NCBI GenBank assembly: GCA_035565975.1 | Contig: DATMRT010000096.1 | Span: forward strand, 35,313-99,312 | DNA: 64,000 nt | DNA from: Ga0077530 sp035565975 | GTDB taxonomy: Bacteria > Pseudomonadota > Alphaproteobacteria > Rhizobiales > Hyphomicrobiaceae | Direction of reading: 5' to 3' | Shown: positions 7,983 through 16,188 of the stretch, one piece after another | How positions within the stretch are numbered: the first letter of the stretch is position 1 | Layout: every line of letters begins with the position of its first letter | The notes under the pieces: model-generated | Database searches by the model: none | What the model was told of the DNA's origin: nothing | What the model saw: only the letters and a program-made list of their open reading frames with translations | Position numbers and translations under genes: made by a program

Positions 7983-8999
7983 CTAGGGCGCAATGCAACG
8001 GGCGGGAGCGTCCAGCGTGCCCTCCGCGGGCTCGCCCGAGAGGAGGCTGCGGCGGAGCTCATGGCGCTCGCGGCGACTGCTCCGGTAACTCGTGAAGAGG
8101 CGCAAGAGCGGCGGCGGCGGCGGGGCAAGCTGCTCGAGCGCCAGATTGTAGTCCCGCTGTAACTGGCCAAAGCGCAAGGATTTTGCGAGCGCCAGCAGAT
8201 GGCGGGCGAGAAGATAGTCGCGGGTCTCCAGCTCTTCGTCCTGATAGATCGCGTGACGCGCGATCAAGGCAAGCAGAGCCGGCAAGTACGTCTCTCGACG
8301 CGATGAGATGCCGTCGTGCTGCCAGCGCTTGTGCCATAGGGGCTCAGCAATGGTCGCCGCCATGGTTTTCTGCGCGACGCGCATGACCAAATCGCTGTCC
8401 TGCATGCGGTTGAGTGTCGGGTCGAACCCGCCGACCGCGTGCAGGATATCCCGCCGGACTGTCAGTCCAGATGTGGTCGGCTGGATAACCCGGCGTGCGA
8501 CAAGACGCAGCATGTCCCGGCCCGTGTACACGCGCTGGGGCATCGGGAACACCGTCATCTTGGCGGCCTTCTCTGTCGTGAACGCCGACAGGACCATGCC
8601 GACATGCCGGTGCTTTCGCAGGATCTGGAGCGGTTGACGTAGGCGACCGGGTAGGAATGTGTCGTCGGAGTCGAGAAAGGCCACATAAGGTGCCCGCGCA
8701 GCAGAAATGCCGGTATTGCGGGCGATGTTGGCGCCCGCATTGATCTCGAGCGCGATTACCGAAATGCGCGGGTCGGGTAGGTTCCGTAACTCGTGCTTCG
8801 TGCCGTCGGTTGAGCCGTCGTCAACAATGATCAGCTCGAAGAGTTCCTCATCGAGGGCGAGTACGCTCTCGATCGTGCGCCCAAGGATGTTCCCCCGATT
8901 GAACGTGGGCAGCACGATGCTGACTGCCGGGTTCGCGACCGTCGCCGTCCGCTCGACGATGGCCCTCGGCTGTTCTGGGGAATAGTCGTATCTTGCCAT
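7983..8999 (-). CDS. Glycosyltransferase family 2
   Basis: 338 residues with a typical GT-A fold start: VSIVLPTFNRG at about residues 26-36, LIIVDDGSTDGT, NAGANIARNTGI, and the metal/nucleotide-sugar DxD equivalent FLDSDD. These cover the first 130 residues. The rest, including a basic C-terminal tail, is variable as usual in this family. It should add a sugar from a nucleotide donor to a surface glycan or lipid; donor and acceptor are not predictable. The ATG at 8999 fits the fold. Its promoter shares a 259 bp divergent region with the MsbA-like exporter gene. The neighbourhood (eptA, lipid kinase, exporter) points to envelope glycan synthesis. Confidence 0.88.
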   Translation of the reverse strand: MARYDYSPEQPRAIVERTATVANPAVSIVLPTFNRGNILGRTIESVLALDEELFELIIVDDGSTDGTKHELRNLPDPRISVIALEINAGANIARNTGISAARAPYVAFLDSDDTFLPGRLRQPLQILRKHRHVGMVLSAFTTEKAAKMTVFPMPQRVYTGRDMLRLVARRVIQPTTSGLTVRRDILHAVGGFDPTLNRMQDSDLVMRVAQKTMAATIAEPLWHKRWQHDGISSRRETYLPALLALIARHAIYQDEELETRDYLLARHLLALAKSLRFGQLQRDYNLALEQLAPPPPPLLRLFTSYRSSRRERHELRRSLLSGEPAEGTLDAPARCIAP

Positions 9000-9258
9000 C
9001 TCGCGATTCGTCGATGTGCGGCTGCATCAGTTGAGCAGACTGCGCTGGAACGAAGCTTGAGGAAGTTCCGACTCCCAGCTAAGCCTTGATAAGATCAGCG
9101 TAGGGAGAAACTGCGGCCGCGAACACAGCGCGGACACGATTAAAACCGCGTTCTCTACAGGTATTTCGGATTAGTGCGCGGGCGGAGCACAATGTAGAGA
9201 CGATGACGCCCGCGGGGGCCAACCAGAGCGGGCACGCGCGCCCGGATCAGATAGCAAG

Positions 9259-11016
9259 ATGAGCGCTCCACACGCGACCTGGCCGACCATCAAACGCCTG
9301 TTCAAAGAGCACGCGCGCGCTTATGCGCCGCGCTACGCGCTGGCGTTCGTCTTCATGGCTATGGTTGCGGGCTCCACTGCGCTCACGGCCTGGCTGATGC
9401 GCGATGTTATCAACCAAGTCTTCGTTCAGCGGGATCAGCAGGCGCTGCAATGGCTTCCGCTGGTGATCGCAGGCCTATTCACGGTCAAGGGCATTGCAGC
9501 CTACGTCCAAGAGATCATGCTGAGCCGCATCGGCAACCAGATCGTCGCCAGCATGCAGAAGCGTCTCTACGACCACATGCTCCGGATGGACATGACGTTC
9601 TTCCAGGAGCGGAGCTCCGGCGAGCTGATCACGCGCATCTCCTCCAATGCTCGCGCCGCTCGGGAGATGATGCACCTTCTGGCCGTCGGCCTCGGCCGGG
9701 ATCTTCTCACGGTCGTCGGCCTCTTTTGCGTCATGATCCTGCAGGACCCGCTCCTGTCGAGCGTGATCCTCATCGTTGGGCCGGGCGTTGCGCTCGGCAT
9801 GAAGCACCTCAGCAGCCGGGTCAAAAAGGTCTCTGGCAGCGAAACGCATTCGACGGCGAAAATCATCTCTGCGATGCGCGAAACGGCGCAGGGCATTCGC
9901 ATCATCAAGTCCTTCCAGCTCGAGGACGCGATGCGGCGCCACATGGCTACGTGCATCGAGGCCGTGCAACGGCTCAACAACAAGATCGTCGCCGTCAAGG
10001 CGCGCGTGAATCCGCTTCTCGAGACAGCGGCAGGGCTCGCCATCGCCGCAGCGGTCGCCTATGCCGGTTGGCGCACCATGGCGCATGGGCGCTCGCCCGG
10101 CGAGTTTTTCGCCTTCATCGCTGCGCTGCTGATGGCCGGCGAGCCGCTCCGCCGGCTTTCCCGGCTCCATCTCCAGCTCGTGAGCTCCGCCGTGCAGGTG
10201 CGGATGCTCTACGACATCCTCGATACGCCGGCCGTCGAGGCGGAAGCTGCGCCGAGAGCTCCGCTGGTCGTCACGCGCGGAGAGGTGCGCTTCGAGAACG
10301 TGTCGTTCGCCTACCGGAAGAGCACGCCGGTCCTGAATGGACTGACGTTCACGGCGCCGGCCGGAAAGACCACGGCTCTCGTCGGCCTCTCGGGAAGCGG
10401 CAAGACGACGATCTTCAATCTGCTGCAGCGTCTCTGGCAACCCTCGGGTGGAACCATCAGCATCGACGGACAGGCCATCGACGGGGTCTCGCTCGCATCG
10501 CTGCGCAGCCAGATCGCGCTCGTCGGACAGGATGTGTTTTTGTTCGAGGGGACGATCCGCGAGAACCTCGTCGGCGACAGACGGGATTGCTCGGACGACG
10601 CCATCATTGCGGCGGCGCGGGCGGCGCATGCGGATGAATTCATCAGGCGGCTGCCCGAGGGCTACGATACTCCGGTAGGGGAACTCGGCGGCCGTCTCTC
10701 CGGGGGCCAGCGTCAGCGGCTGTCCATCGCGCGGGCCGTTCTAAAGGATGCGCCGATTATTCTTCTCGACGAGCCGACGTCGGCGCTCGATAGCGAGACA
10801 GAGCGGATCATCCAGACCGCGCTCCAGTCGCTGACGCGCGGGCGCACGACCATTGTGATCGCACACCGCCTCGCGACCGTCGCGCGGGCCGACGTCATTC
10901 ATGTCCTCGACCTTGGCCAAGTCGTCGAGAGCGGCACGCAGGCGGAGCTGCTGCGCCACGACGGTCGCTATGCGCGCCTGCACCGCCTCCAGTTCGAGCA
11001 TCTGGAAGCTGGGTGA
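9259..11016 (+). CDS. ABC transporter, fused permease/ATP-binding (MsbA-like exporter half-transporter)
   Basis: 585 residues. The N-terminal exporter membrane domain (six helices, about residues 20-310) contains the coupling-helix region RMDMTFFQERSSGELITRI. The C-terminal ATPase has Walker A GLSGSGKTT, Q-loop GQDVFLFEGTIREN, signature LSGGQRQRLSIARA, Walker B IILLDEPTSALD and switch histidine AHRLATV, so it should be active. Length and architecture fit a homodimeric lipid or glycolipid flippase like MsbA. The gene is divergent from a GT2 glycosyltransferase, which suggests export of a lipid-linked envelope component. A multidrug role cannot be excluded. Confidence 0.9.
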   Translation: MSAPHATWPTIKRLFKEHARAYAPRYALAFVFMAMVAGSTALTAWLMRDVINQVFVQRDQQALQWLPLVIAGLFTVKGIAAYVQEIMLSRIGNQIVASMQKRLYDHMLRMDMTFFQERSSGELITRISSNARAAREMMHLLAVGLGRDLLTVVGLFCVMILQDPLLSSVILIVGPGVALGMKHLSSRVKKVSGSETHSTAKIISAMRETAQGIRIIKSFQLEDAMRRHMATCIEAVQRLNNKIVAVKARVNPLLETAAGLAIAAAVAYAGWRTMAHGRSPGEFFAFIAALLMAGEPLRRLSRLHLQLVSSAVQVRMLYDILDTPAVEAEAAPRAPLVVTRGEVRFENVSFAYRKSTPVLNGLTFTAPAGKTTALVGLSGSGKTTIFNLLQRLWQPSGGTISIDGQAIDGVSLASLRSQIALVGQDVFLFEGTIRENLVGDRRDCSDDAIIAAARAAHADEFIRRLPEGYDTPVGELGGRLSGGQRQRLSIARAVLKDAPIILLDEPTSALDSETERIIQTALQSLTRGRTTIVIAHRLATVARADVIHVLDLGQVVESGTQAELLRHDGRYARLHRLQFEHLEAG

Positions 11017-11061
11017 GTGTGCCGGCGGCATCAGGCGGGCCTTGGTGGCTCGCGCTCGGCA

Positions 11062-12213
11062 CTATCGCGTGCCGGCCGGAACCAATTTCTCTTGCGGCAT
11101 GAAGCCCGCCTCGACGGCGGTCCGATCGAGCATATCGAGGAATGCGACGATGGCTTCGTCACGTGCGGCGCCGCGCCGTGACCCGCTCTTGCGTCCAATT
11201 TCGAGCTCGGGATTGCCAGAGTTCAAACGGGCAACCCACCCCGCGCTGCCGACCTGCCCGGCTTCCGCACAAAGCGATGGGCGTGGAAGCTCGTGCTCCT
11301 TGACCTCGAAGTGATCCCAGACGCCAGGGACTCCGAGACGCCAAAGCAATTCGATCTTGGGGCGGTGCCCGTAAGGAAAGCGTTCGTCGAACATCTCGCT
11401 GGCATCGCGCCGGAAGATGACTTGCGGTTCGTCCCGGGCGTTCGGGCTGTAGCCATCCCGGAGCACATGTGTGTTATCGGTCACCCGTGCCATGGGCACG
11501 ACGAAGTACGGCAGATACGGGCGCTGCGTGATGCTGCTGCGCAGGTTTTCCCACGCCGCCTGGGTCAGGAAGCAGTTGCCATCCCATGGCAGCACCCACT
11601 TGGCCATCGTCCGGCCCAGGCTCAGGGCTACATTGCGCGCGCCGTTGTTGTTGATTGCATAGTTGGATTTGCTGCGTCGGATGACCGTTGCGAGCCGTAG
11701 CCGCTCCCTGGCCGAAGCTTCATCACTGGTCGCGAGCAGCCGACGCGAGGCTTCCGGCAGGCTTTCGACATCCCAGGGTTGCTGAGCGTAGGCCTGAAGG
11801 TCAAACGGAATACGGTGATACTTCTGGCCGCGGCTCGCGATCAGCCGGATGATCGCCGCTTCTTCGTCCGAATCGAAGATCCTGTTGAGGACCCACAACT
11901 TGGTACAGTCTTCGAAGGTTTGCTCGTGTTCGAGAATGAAGGCGACATTGTCGCGGGATTGTCCCTTGCCGTGCCGCGGAACGAGGTCGTTTCCAACGAC
12001 GCGAAGCAGGCAGAAGGTCTCCGGCTCGGCGGCGAGCGGTGAGTGTTCGTAGGCACGGCGGACGAGACCGAGATCGACGGAAGGCCGAACCAAAGTGCCG
12101 CGGCTCCGTATATGCCGGAGCATGGGCCGTACCAACTTCTTAGCATTGCGGCCTATGCGGCGAACTTCACGCACAAATTTCGAGGCGCGCCGGCGAGGTC
12201 GTGGGTGTTCCAT
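11062..12213 (-). CDS. Uncharacterised protein, possibly glycosyltransferase-like
   Basis: 383 residues from the ATG at 12213 (an in-frame start at 12252 would add 13). The N-terminus is very basic (RRRASKFVREVRRIGRN) with no signal peptide. Two stretches look conserved: FCLLRVVGNDLVPRH near residue 70, and YAINNNGARNVAL followed by WVLPWDGNCFLT near residue 210. In the latter, the Asn/Asp pattern resembles a nucleotide-sugar site of GT-A-like proteins. That resemblance is weak and the family was not recognised. It converges with the MsbA-like exporter gene (45 bp apart) and sits among envelope genes, which is the only context clue. Confidence 0.6.
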   Translation of the reverse strand: MEHPRPRRRASKFVREVRRIGRNAKKLVRPMLRHIRSRGTLVRPSVDLGLVRRAYEHSPLAAEPETFCLLRVVGNDLVPRHGKGQSRDNVAFILEHEQTFEDCTKLWVLNRIFDSDEEAAIIRLIASRGQKYHRIPFDLQAYAQQPWDVESLPEASRRLLATSDEASARERLRLATVIRRSKSNYAINNNGARNVALSLGRTMAKWVLPWDGNCFLTQAAWENLRSSITQRPYLPYFVVPMARVTDNTHVLRDGYSPNARDEPQVIFRRDASEMFDERFPYGHRPKIELLWRLGVPGVWDHFEVKEHELPRPSLCAEAGQVGSAGWVARLNSGNPELEIGRKSGSRRGAARDEAIVAFLDMLDRTAVEAGFMPQEKLVPAGTR

Positions 12214-12478
12214 TACGCTCCAATCGTTGGAATTGAACAAACACCGAAGCAAACAAGAATGCCGATGATCAATCTAGAACCGATGGCGCTCTATTCACAG
12301 GTTAAGCAATGCTCTTATTGAACCGGCGTTTCGAGCTGGATCGAGCGTCGCGATGGCGCGACTCGCAATCTTGCTTGTGTATTGACCACGATCTTCTCTT
12401 TTGTCGCGCAGACGTGGGCTTCAGAGACAGTCGCCTGAGGCCTATTCTGTGCGGGCCTCTAGCGACCATGGTGACATA

Positions 12479-13228
12479 ATGGGCTTACGCAAGATCCTCG
12501 GGTTGAGACAACCTCGCAAGTCGGAGCTTAAGATGGCGAAGGCCGCCGATGCTTTGGCGCCAGCCGAAAAGGTGTCTCGCCGCCCCCGCCTGGCCCCACT
12601 TGCTGAGCTTCCGGACTATTCCGCGTGGTTCGAAGGTAAGGAATTCTCCTCCGATTGGCTGTCGAGCAAGATCGTTCCTTGGTTCACCGCCCTCCGAGAC
12701 TGGCGCGACGCTCCGGCTGAAGTATTGGAGGTGGGCAGCTACGAGGGGCGATCCGCGGTCGTCTTCCTATCCTACATGCCGGCGGCTCAATTGACATGCG
12801 TGGACACCTTCGGGCTGGAGGATGTCACGTCGGGGACTGATTCTGGCCAGGTCGTCGAGCAGCGGTTTGACGCGAACCTTCAGCCGTTCGGAGACCGCAT
12901 GACAAAAATCAAAGGTACAGCGGCCAGCGCCCTCGACCAAATGAGGACCAAGGGTAAAAATTACGATGTTGTCTATCTCGATGCCGACAAGCAGCGAGAT
13001 GGCGTGTTCGGGTTGTCGGCACTCGCATGGCCTCTCTTGCGCGTGGGAGGCATACTGATCTGGGACGATTTGAGGTGGGGCACTGGTAAAGCCGACAGGG
13101 ACCGCCCCGAAAGCGCAATACGGTTGTTCTGCTCGGCATTTTCTAATGCCATCGAGGTCTTGCACGACGATCGACAAATGATCGTTCGAAAATCTAGCGA
13201 TTGGCCACTCATCTCGGGTTCGAGATAG
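12479..13228 (+). CDS. Class I SAM-dependent methyltransferase
   Basis: 249 residues from the ATG at 12479. A basic, flexible N-terminus of about 60 residues is followed by a Rossmann-type methyltransferase core: motif I VLEVGSYEGRSAVVFL, acidic strand LTCVDTF, motif VVYLDADKQRDGVF and LLRVGGILIWDDLRWG. The LDADK/WDDL pattern is seen in the Methyltransf_24 group (caffeoyl-CoA O-methyltransferase-like and sugar methyltransferases). The substrate is unknown; nearby glycan genes make a surface carbohydrate plausible. The longer frame from 12401 lacks a convincing start and is not used. Confidence 0.8.
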   Translation: MGLRKILGLRQPRKSELKMAKAADALAPAEKVSRRPRLAPLAELPDYSAWFEGKEFSSDWLSSKIVPWFTALRDWRDAPAEVLEVGSYEGRSAVVFLSYMPAAQLTCVDTFGLEDVTSGTDSGQVVEQRFDANLQPFGDRMTKIKGTAASALDQMRTKGKNYDVVYLDADKQRDGVFGLSALAWPLLRVGGILIWDDLRWGTGKADRDRPESAIRLFCSAFSNAIEVLHDDRQMIVRKSSDWPLISGSR

Positions 13229-13320
13229 ACACCATGTGGCGCACCTCTGTGTACCAGTGGCGCGGCCGAATGCTCAAGCATTCTCGATGCTTATTTCATT
13301 TCAACGGGTTAGGATTGGGA

Positions 13321-13396
13321 TGGTGCCCAGGGGCGGAATCGAACCACCGACACTGCGATTTTCAGTCGCATGCTCTACCAACTGAGCTACCTGGGC
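13321..13396 (-). tRNA. tRNA-Phe (GAA)
   Basis: Read on the minus strand this folds into a complete cloverleaf: acceptor GCCCAGG/CCTGGGC, D stem GCTC/GAGC, anticodon stem TGCGA/TCGCA around loop CTGAAAA (anticodon GAA), and T stem GGTGG/CCGCC with TTCGATT. The discriminator A and CCA are encoded. No integrase or attachment-site duplication was seen next to it. Confidence 0.97.
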
Positions 13397-13473
13397 GTAA
13401 CGCGGCAGCTCGAAGCCCCACGCAAGCCGCGACCTTATAGGTGCTGAGCAGGGACCTGTCCAGCACCCCGAGG

Positions 13474-14127
13474 CTACTTCGGAAGCACGGCCACCCTGAC
13501 CGTCTGCGCGGCGCCGGATGCGGCGCCGGCACCGTCGACAACTACCACCTCGAAGCTCGCCCAGCGGTCGGCCGAGCCATCGTGCACGAACTGGACGCGC
13601 CCGGCGTCGATATCTGTCTGTTTGAAGGCCGTAACAGCGTCGCGCGGCGCATCTGCGAGCGCCACCCAGCCGCCCGTCGGGTTCGAGACCGTGAAGGTGA
13701 GGGCATCGGCGTTGTGATCCGGGTCGACGGCCAGGAGGTCCATTACGGTCACGGTGACGGACTTCCCTCGCGAAACGACCAGCTCCATATCGCCCGCAAT
13801 TTCCGGCGGGATGTTGCGCAGCTCCGCCGAGAGGTCGCCGCCCGCCTCGAGGGCTAGGCTGCCGTAGCGGATATCGCCCTCGACGACGCCGGTGCTGGTG
13901 ATCCTGATCAGCCGCTTGATGACTGCTTCGCCCTGAAGCGTGCCGCGGACCTCGGCCGTGTCGACTTTCAGCTTTCCGGCGATCCGGCCGCCCTCGTGAA
14001 CGCGCAGGTCGTGCGCTGCGACGTTGCCCTCAACGTAGCCGTACACGTCGATCGCGCCGGCGTTGAGAATGGTGCCCTTGATGATGGTGTCGCCCTGAAT
14101 GAGGGCCTCGCGGCGTTTGTCGGCCAC
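13474..14127 (-). CDS. Bactofilin with C-terminal cadherin/CSPG-like domain
   Basis: 217 residues in two parts. Residues 1-120 are a bactofilin (polymer-forming cytoskeletal, DUF583) beta-helix: ALIQGDTIIKGTI, GYVEGNVAAHDLRVHEGGRIAGKL and GTLQGEAVIKRLIRIT repeats of the expected rung length. Residues 125-217 are unrelated: LLAVDPDHNADALTFTVSNPTGGWVAL, ending in FKQTDIDAGRVQFVHDGS, which is the pattern of CSPG/cadherin-like repeats normally found in secreted adhesins. No signal peptide precedes the bactofilin. The GTG at 14127 is chosen because GGGGAG lies 8 bases upstream. The frame runs on to 14181, but those codons fall in the inverted repeat. The function is probably a scaffold or cell-shape filament; the fused domain is unexplained. 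Confidence 0.78.
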   Translation of the reverse strand: MADKRREALIQGDTIIKGTILNAGAIDVYGYVEGNVAAHDLRVHEGGRIAGKLKVDTAEVRGTLQGEAVIKRLIRITSTGVVEGDIRYGSLALEAGGDLSAELRNIPPEIAGDMELVVSRGKSVTVTVMDLLAVDPDHNADALTFTVSNPTGGWVALADAPRDAVTAFKQTDIDAGRVQFVHDGSADRWASFEVVVVDGAGAASGAAQTVRVAVLPK

Positions 14128-14156
14128 AGCCTGCTCCCCTGTTTCCCCACCGAACG

Positions 14157-14233
14157 CTAAAGCAACGGACTTGAAATTCACCTCGACTCGAGGCTAGGCA
14201 CGGGAGTGAATTTCAAGTCCAAAGTTGCTTTAG
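14157..14233. repeat. Long inverted repeat 1 (25-bp arms)
   Basis: The left arm 14157-14181 (CTAAAGCAAC then GGACTTGAAATTCAC) is matched perfectly by the right arm 14206-14233, apart from a 3-base AAA insertion in the right arm between the two blocks. The loop is 24 bases. It sits directly upstream of the bactofilin ribosome binding site. It could form a strong hairpin in RNA or a cruciform in DNA. Its ends (CTAAAGC...GCTTTAG) are shared with repeat 2. Confidence 0.85.
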
Positions 14234-14245
14234 AACGCTATGACT

Positions 14246-14323
14246 CTAAAGCGTCTTTGGACCTTAAGTGCGACTTTGAGATCAGCACCGGGCGGGGGTC
14301 GCATTTAAGGTCCGACGCTTTAG
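14246..14323. repeat. Long inverted repeat 2 (26-bp arms)
   Basis: The left arm 14246-14274 (CTAAAGCGTC, TTT, GGACCTTAAGTGCGAC) pairs with the right arm 14298-14323, with one mismatch and a 3-base TTT insertion in the left arm. The loop is 23 bases. The layout copies repeat 1: a 10-base outer block beginning CTAAAGC, a 3-base bulge, and an inner block of 15-16 bases starting GGAC. The inner sequences differ between the two. They therefore look like two members of one palindromic element family. The remaining bases to 14445 hold nothing recognised. Confidence 0.82.
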
Positions 14324-14445
14324 CAGACCGGGGCGCCGCTCCGCCAGTCCGCAGGTCAAGGCAAAGTTAGCGGAGAGGGGTGGCAGAAGCGAGGCGCGCG
14401 CTGCGAACATGGTTGCCGCATCGCGCGCCGTCGCGGCTGCGCGCC

Positions 14446-16020
14446 TCAGCGGGCAGGACTGCGGTCCGGAATGTCGATTTCGAAGACGGCGCCGGGTTCG
14501 GGAGCGTTCTCGACCAGGCGCAGGTCACCGCCGTGCGCCACGGCCAGTTCGCGGGCGATCGTGAGCCCAAGGCCGGTGCCGCCCTTGCGCGCGGAGCCCT
14601 GGAAGGCCTGGAAGAGATAAGCCCGGGCTCGCTCGGGTACGCCGGGGCCGGAATCGCTCAGGCGGATCTGCGTCGTCCCTCCGTTGCGCCAGGCCGCAAG
14701 CGTGATCGTGCCCGGGCCTTCGCCGCGCTGTGACTCGATAGCTTGCAGCGAGTTGCGCACGAGGTTGGAAAGGATGCGGTAAAGCTGGTCGCGATCCGCA
14801 TCAACGATGAGATTGTCGTCCACGGCCACCACGAGCACGACCCGCGTCGACGATGAGAGGCCTAATCCATCGCCCACTTCCTCGGCGAGCTCGCGCAGCA
14901 CAAGCAGCTCGCGGCGCGGTGCGGGCTCTTCGGCACGGCCGAAGCGGAGCGTGTCGTTGCAGAAGGCGATCGCGCGATCAAGGGAGGCGATGAGCTTCGG
15001 TGCGAAGCTCTGCACGGTCGGATCCGGACTCGACACGAGGCGATCCGACAGAAGCTGCGTGTTGGCGAGCAGATTGCGCAGGTCGTGATTGATCTTGCTC
15101 ACGGCGAGGCCGAGCGCGGCCAGGCGGCTGCGCTGGTTGAGCAGGTGGTGCAACTCGGTCTGCATGTGGGCAAGCTCACGCTCCGCCGTGCCGATCTCGT
15201 CCTTGCGGTCGGAAGGCGAGATGATCCGGCTTGCGTCCTCGGGGCGCTCACTAAAGCGCTGCATGTTCGAGGCGAGGCGCATCATCGGACGGACAAGGAG
15301 CCCGCTCAGTGTGAAGTAAACGAGCGCCGCCGTGATGACCGAGATGATGATCGAAAGCACGAGGATGTTGAGGCCGAACTTGATCATGGCCTTCCTCAGC
15401 GGTGCCTCAGGCAGAACGACCTCGATGAGCACGCCCGCGCCTTCGTGCGGCAGGCCGACCACGCGCAAGGTCCGATCCCCGTTCGAGAACAGCACCTTGA
15501 GAGCATCCCATACCTGCGTCATGCGCCGGCTGAAAGGCGAGATCATCTCGTCGGGTGCAGGCGGCGACAGATCGTACGTCGCGTCGATCGCCGGCATGGG
15601 GTCGGCGGCGAGAATGAGCTGGCGCTGATCGTTGCGCTTGAGAGCGACAGCGCGCACCTGCGCGGTGCGCAGAAGCTCGTCGCGCAGCCTCTGGGGGACG
15701 GCACCCTGGGGAGATGCCTCGGCCGCAAGGGACGCGAGCTGCGCCGACCGCAGGCGATCCGTCAGCCAAGTGACGCGATAGTTCGCGACCGATGGCACGA
15801 AGATCAGGACTTCGGCCAGCATCACGAAGAGGATCGTAAGGATGAGAAGCTTGCCGGGCAGACCGAGCTTTTGCACGCGCGACTTCATGCGCGCGGCAGC
15901 CCCGCGTGCGCGGCCCGGTGCCGCGACGTCGATGTCGGCAGGGTGCTCGACCTTCTGGTCCAATTCTCGCGTCCCAAATTGGAGGCCGTGCATCGGCTTC
16001 ACGGCGCTCGGCGCCAGCAA
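14446..16020 (-). CDS. Orphan membrane sensor histidine kinase (HAMP)
   Basis: 524 residues; M45 is an alternative start. Two membrane helices (about 57-76 and 215-240) bracket a periplasmic sensor region of some 140 residues, followed by a HAMP segment near 240-295. The phospho-acceptor region reads ALGLAVSKINHDLRNLL with His312. Asn before the His is unusual, but the HDLRN core is as in other HisKA kinases. The ATPase domain has DRDQLYRILSNLVRNSLQAI (N box), DSGPGV (G1) and KGGTGLGLTIARELA (G2). It should autophosphorylate in response to an envelope signal. No response regulator gene is adjacent, so its target is unknown. Confidence 0.9.
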   Translation of the reverse strand: MLAPSAVKPMHGLQFGTRELDQKVEHPADIDVAAPGRARGAAARMKSRVQKLGLPGKLLILTILFVMLAEVLIFVPSVANYRVTWLTDRLRSAQLASLAAEASPQGAVPQRLRDELLRTAQVRAVALKRNDQRQLILAADPMPAIDATYDLSPPAPDEMISPFSRRMTQVWDALKVLFSNGDRTLRVVGLPHEGAGVLIEVVLPEAPLRKAMIKFGLNILVLSIIISVITAALVYFTLSGLLVRPMMRLASNMQRFSERPEDASRIISPSDRKDEIGTAERELAHMQTELHHLLNQRSRLAALGLAVSKINHDLRNLLANTQLLSDRLVSSPDPTVQSFAPKLIASLDRAIAFCNDTLRFGRAEEPAPRRELLVLRELAEEVGDGLGLSSSTRVVLVVAVDDNLIVDADRDQLYRILSNLVRNSLQAIESQRGEGPGTITLAAWRNGGTTQIRLSDSGPGVPERARAYLFQAFQGSARKGGTGLGLTIARELAVAHGGDLRLVENAPEPGAVFEIDIPDRSPAR

Positions 16021-16188
16021 TAGACCTGGTGCGTGCGCTGGTCATTCGGGCTGCCGGCGCGATCCGAGAGCCTGCTTCAGCGCCCGCCCTATGCCGCGAT
16101 TACCCGCAACAAGTCGACCTGCGAAACCGCGCCGCTGCGGTCTCCGGTCCGAACTTCCTCCTCCACAGGCAGGAAATCCCTCGCCATT

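Noticed and set aside
13321..13396. tRNA-Phe as an integration site for a mobile island
   Set aside because: No integrase, direct repeat of the tRNA end or change in gene type was found on either side.
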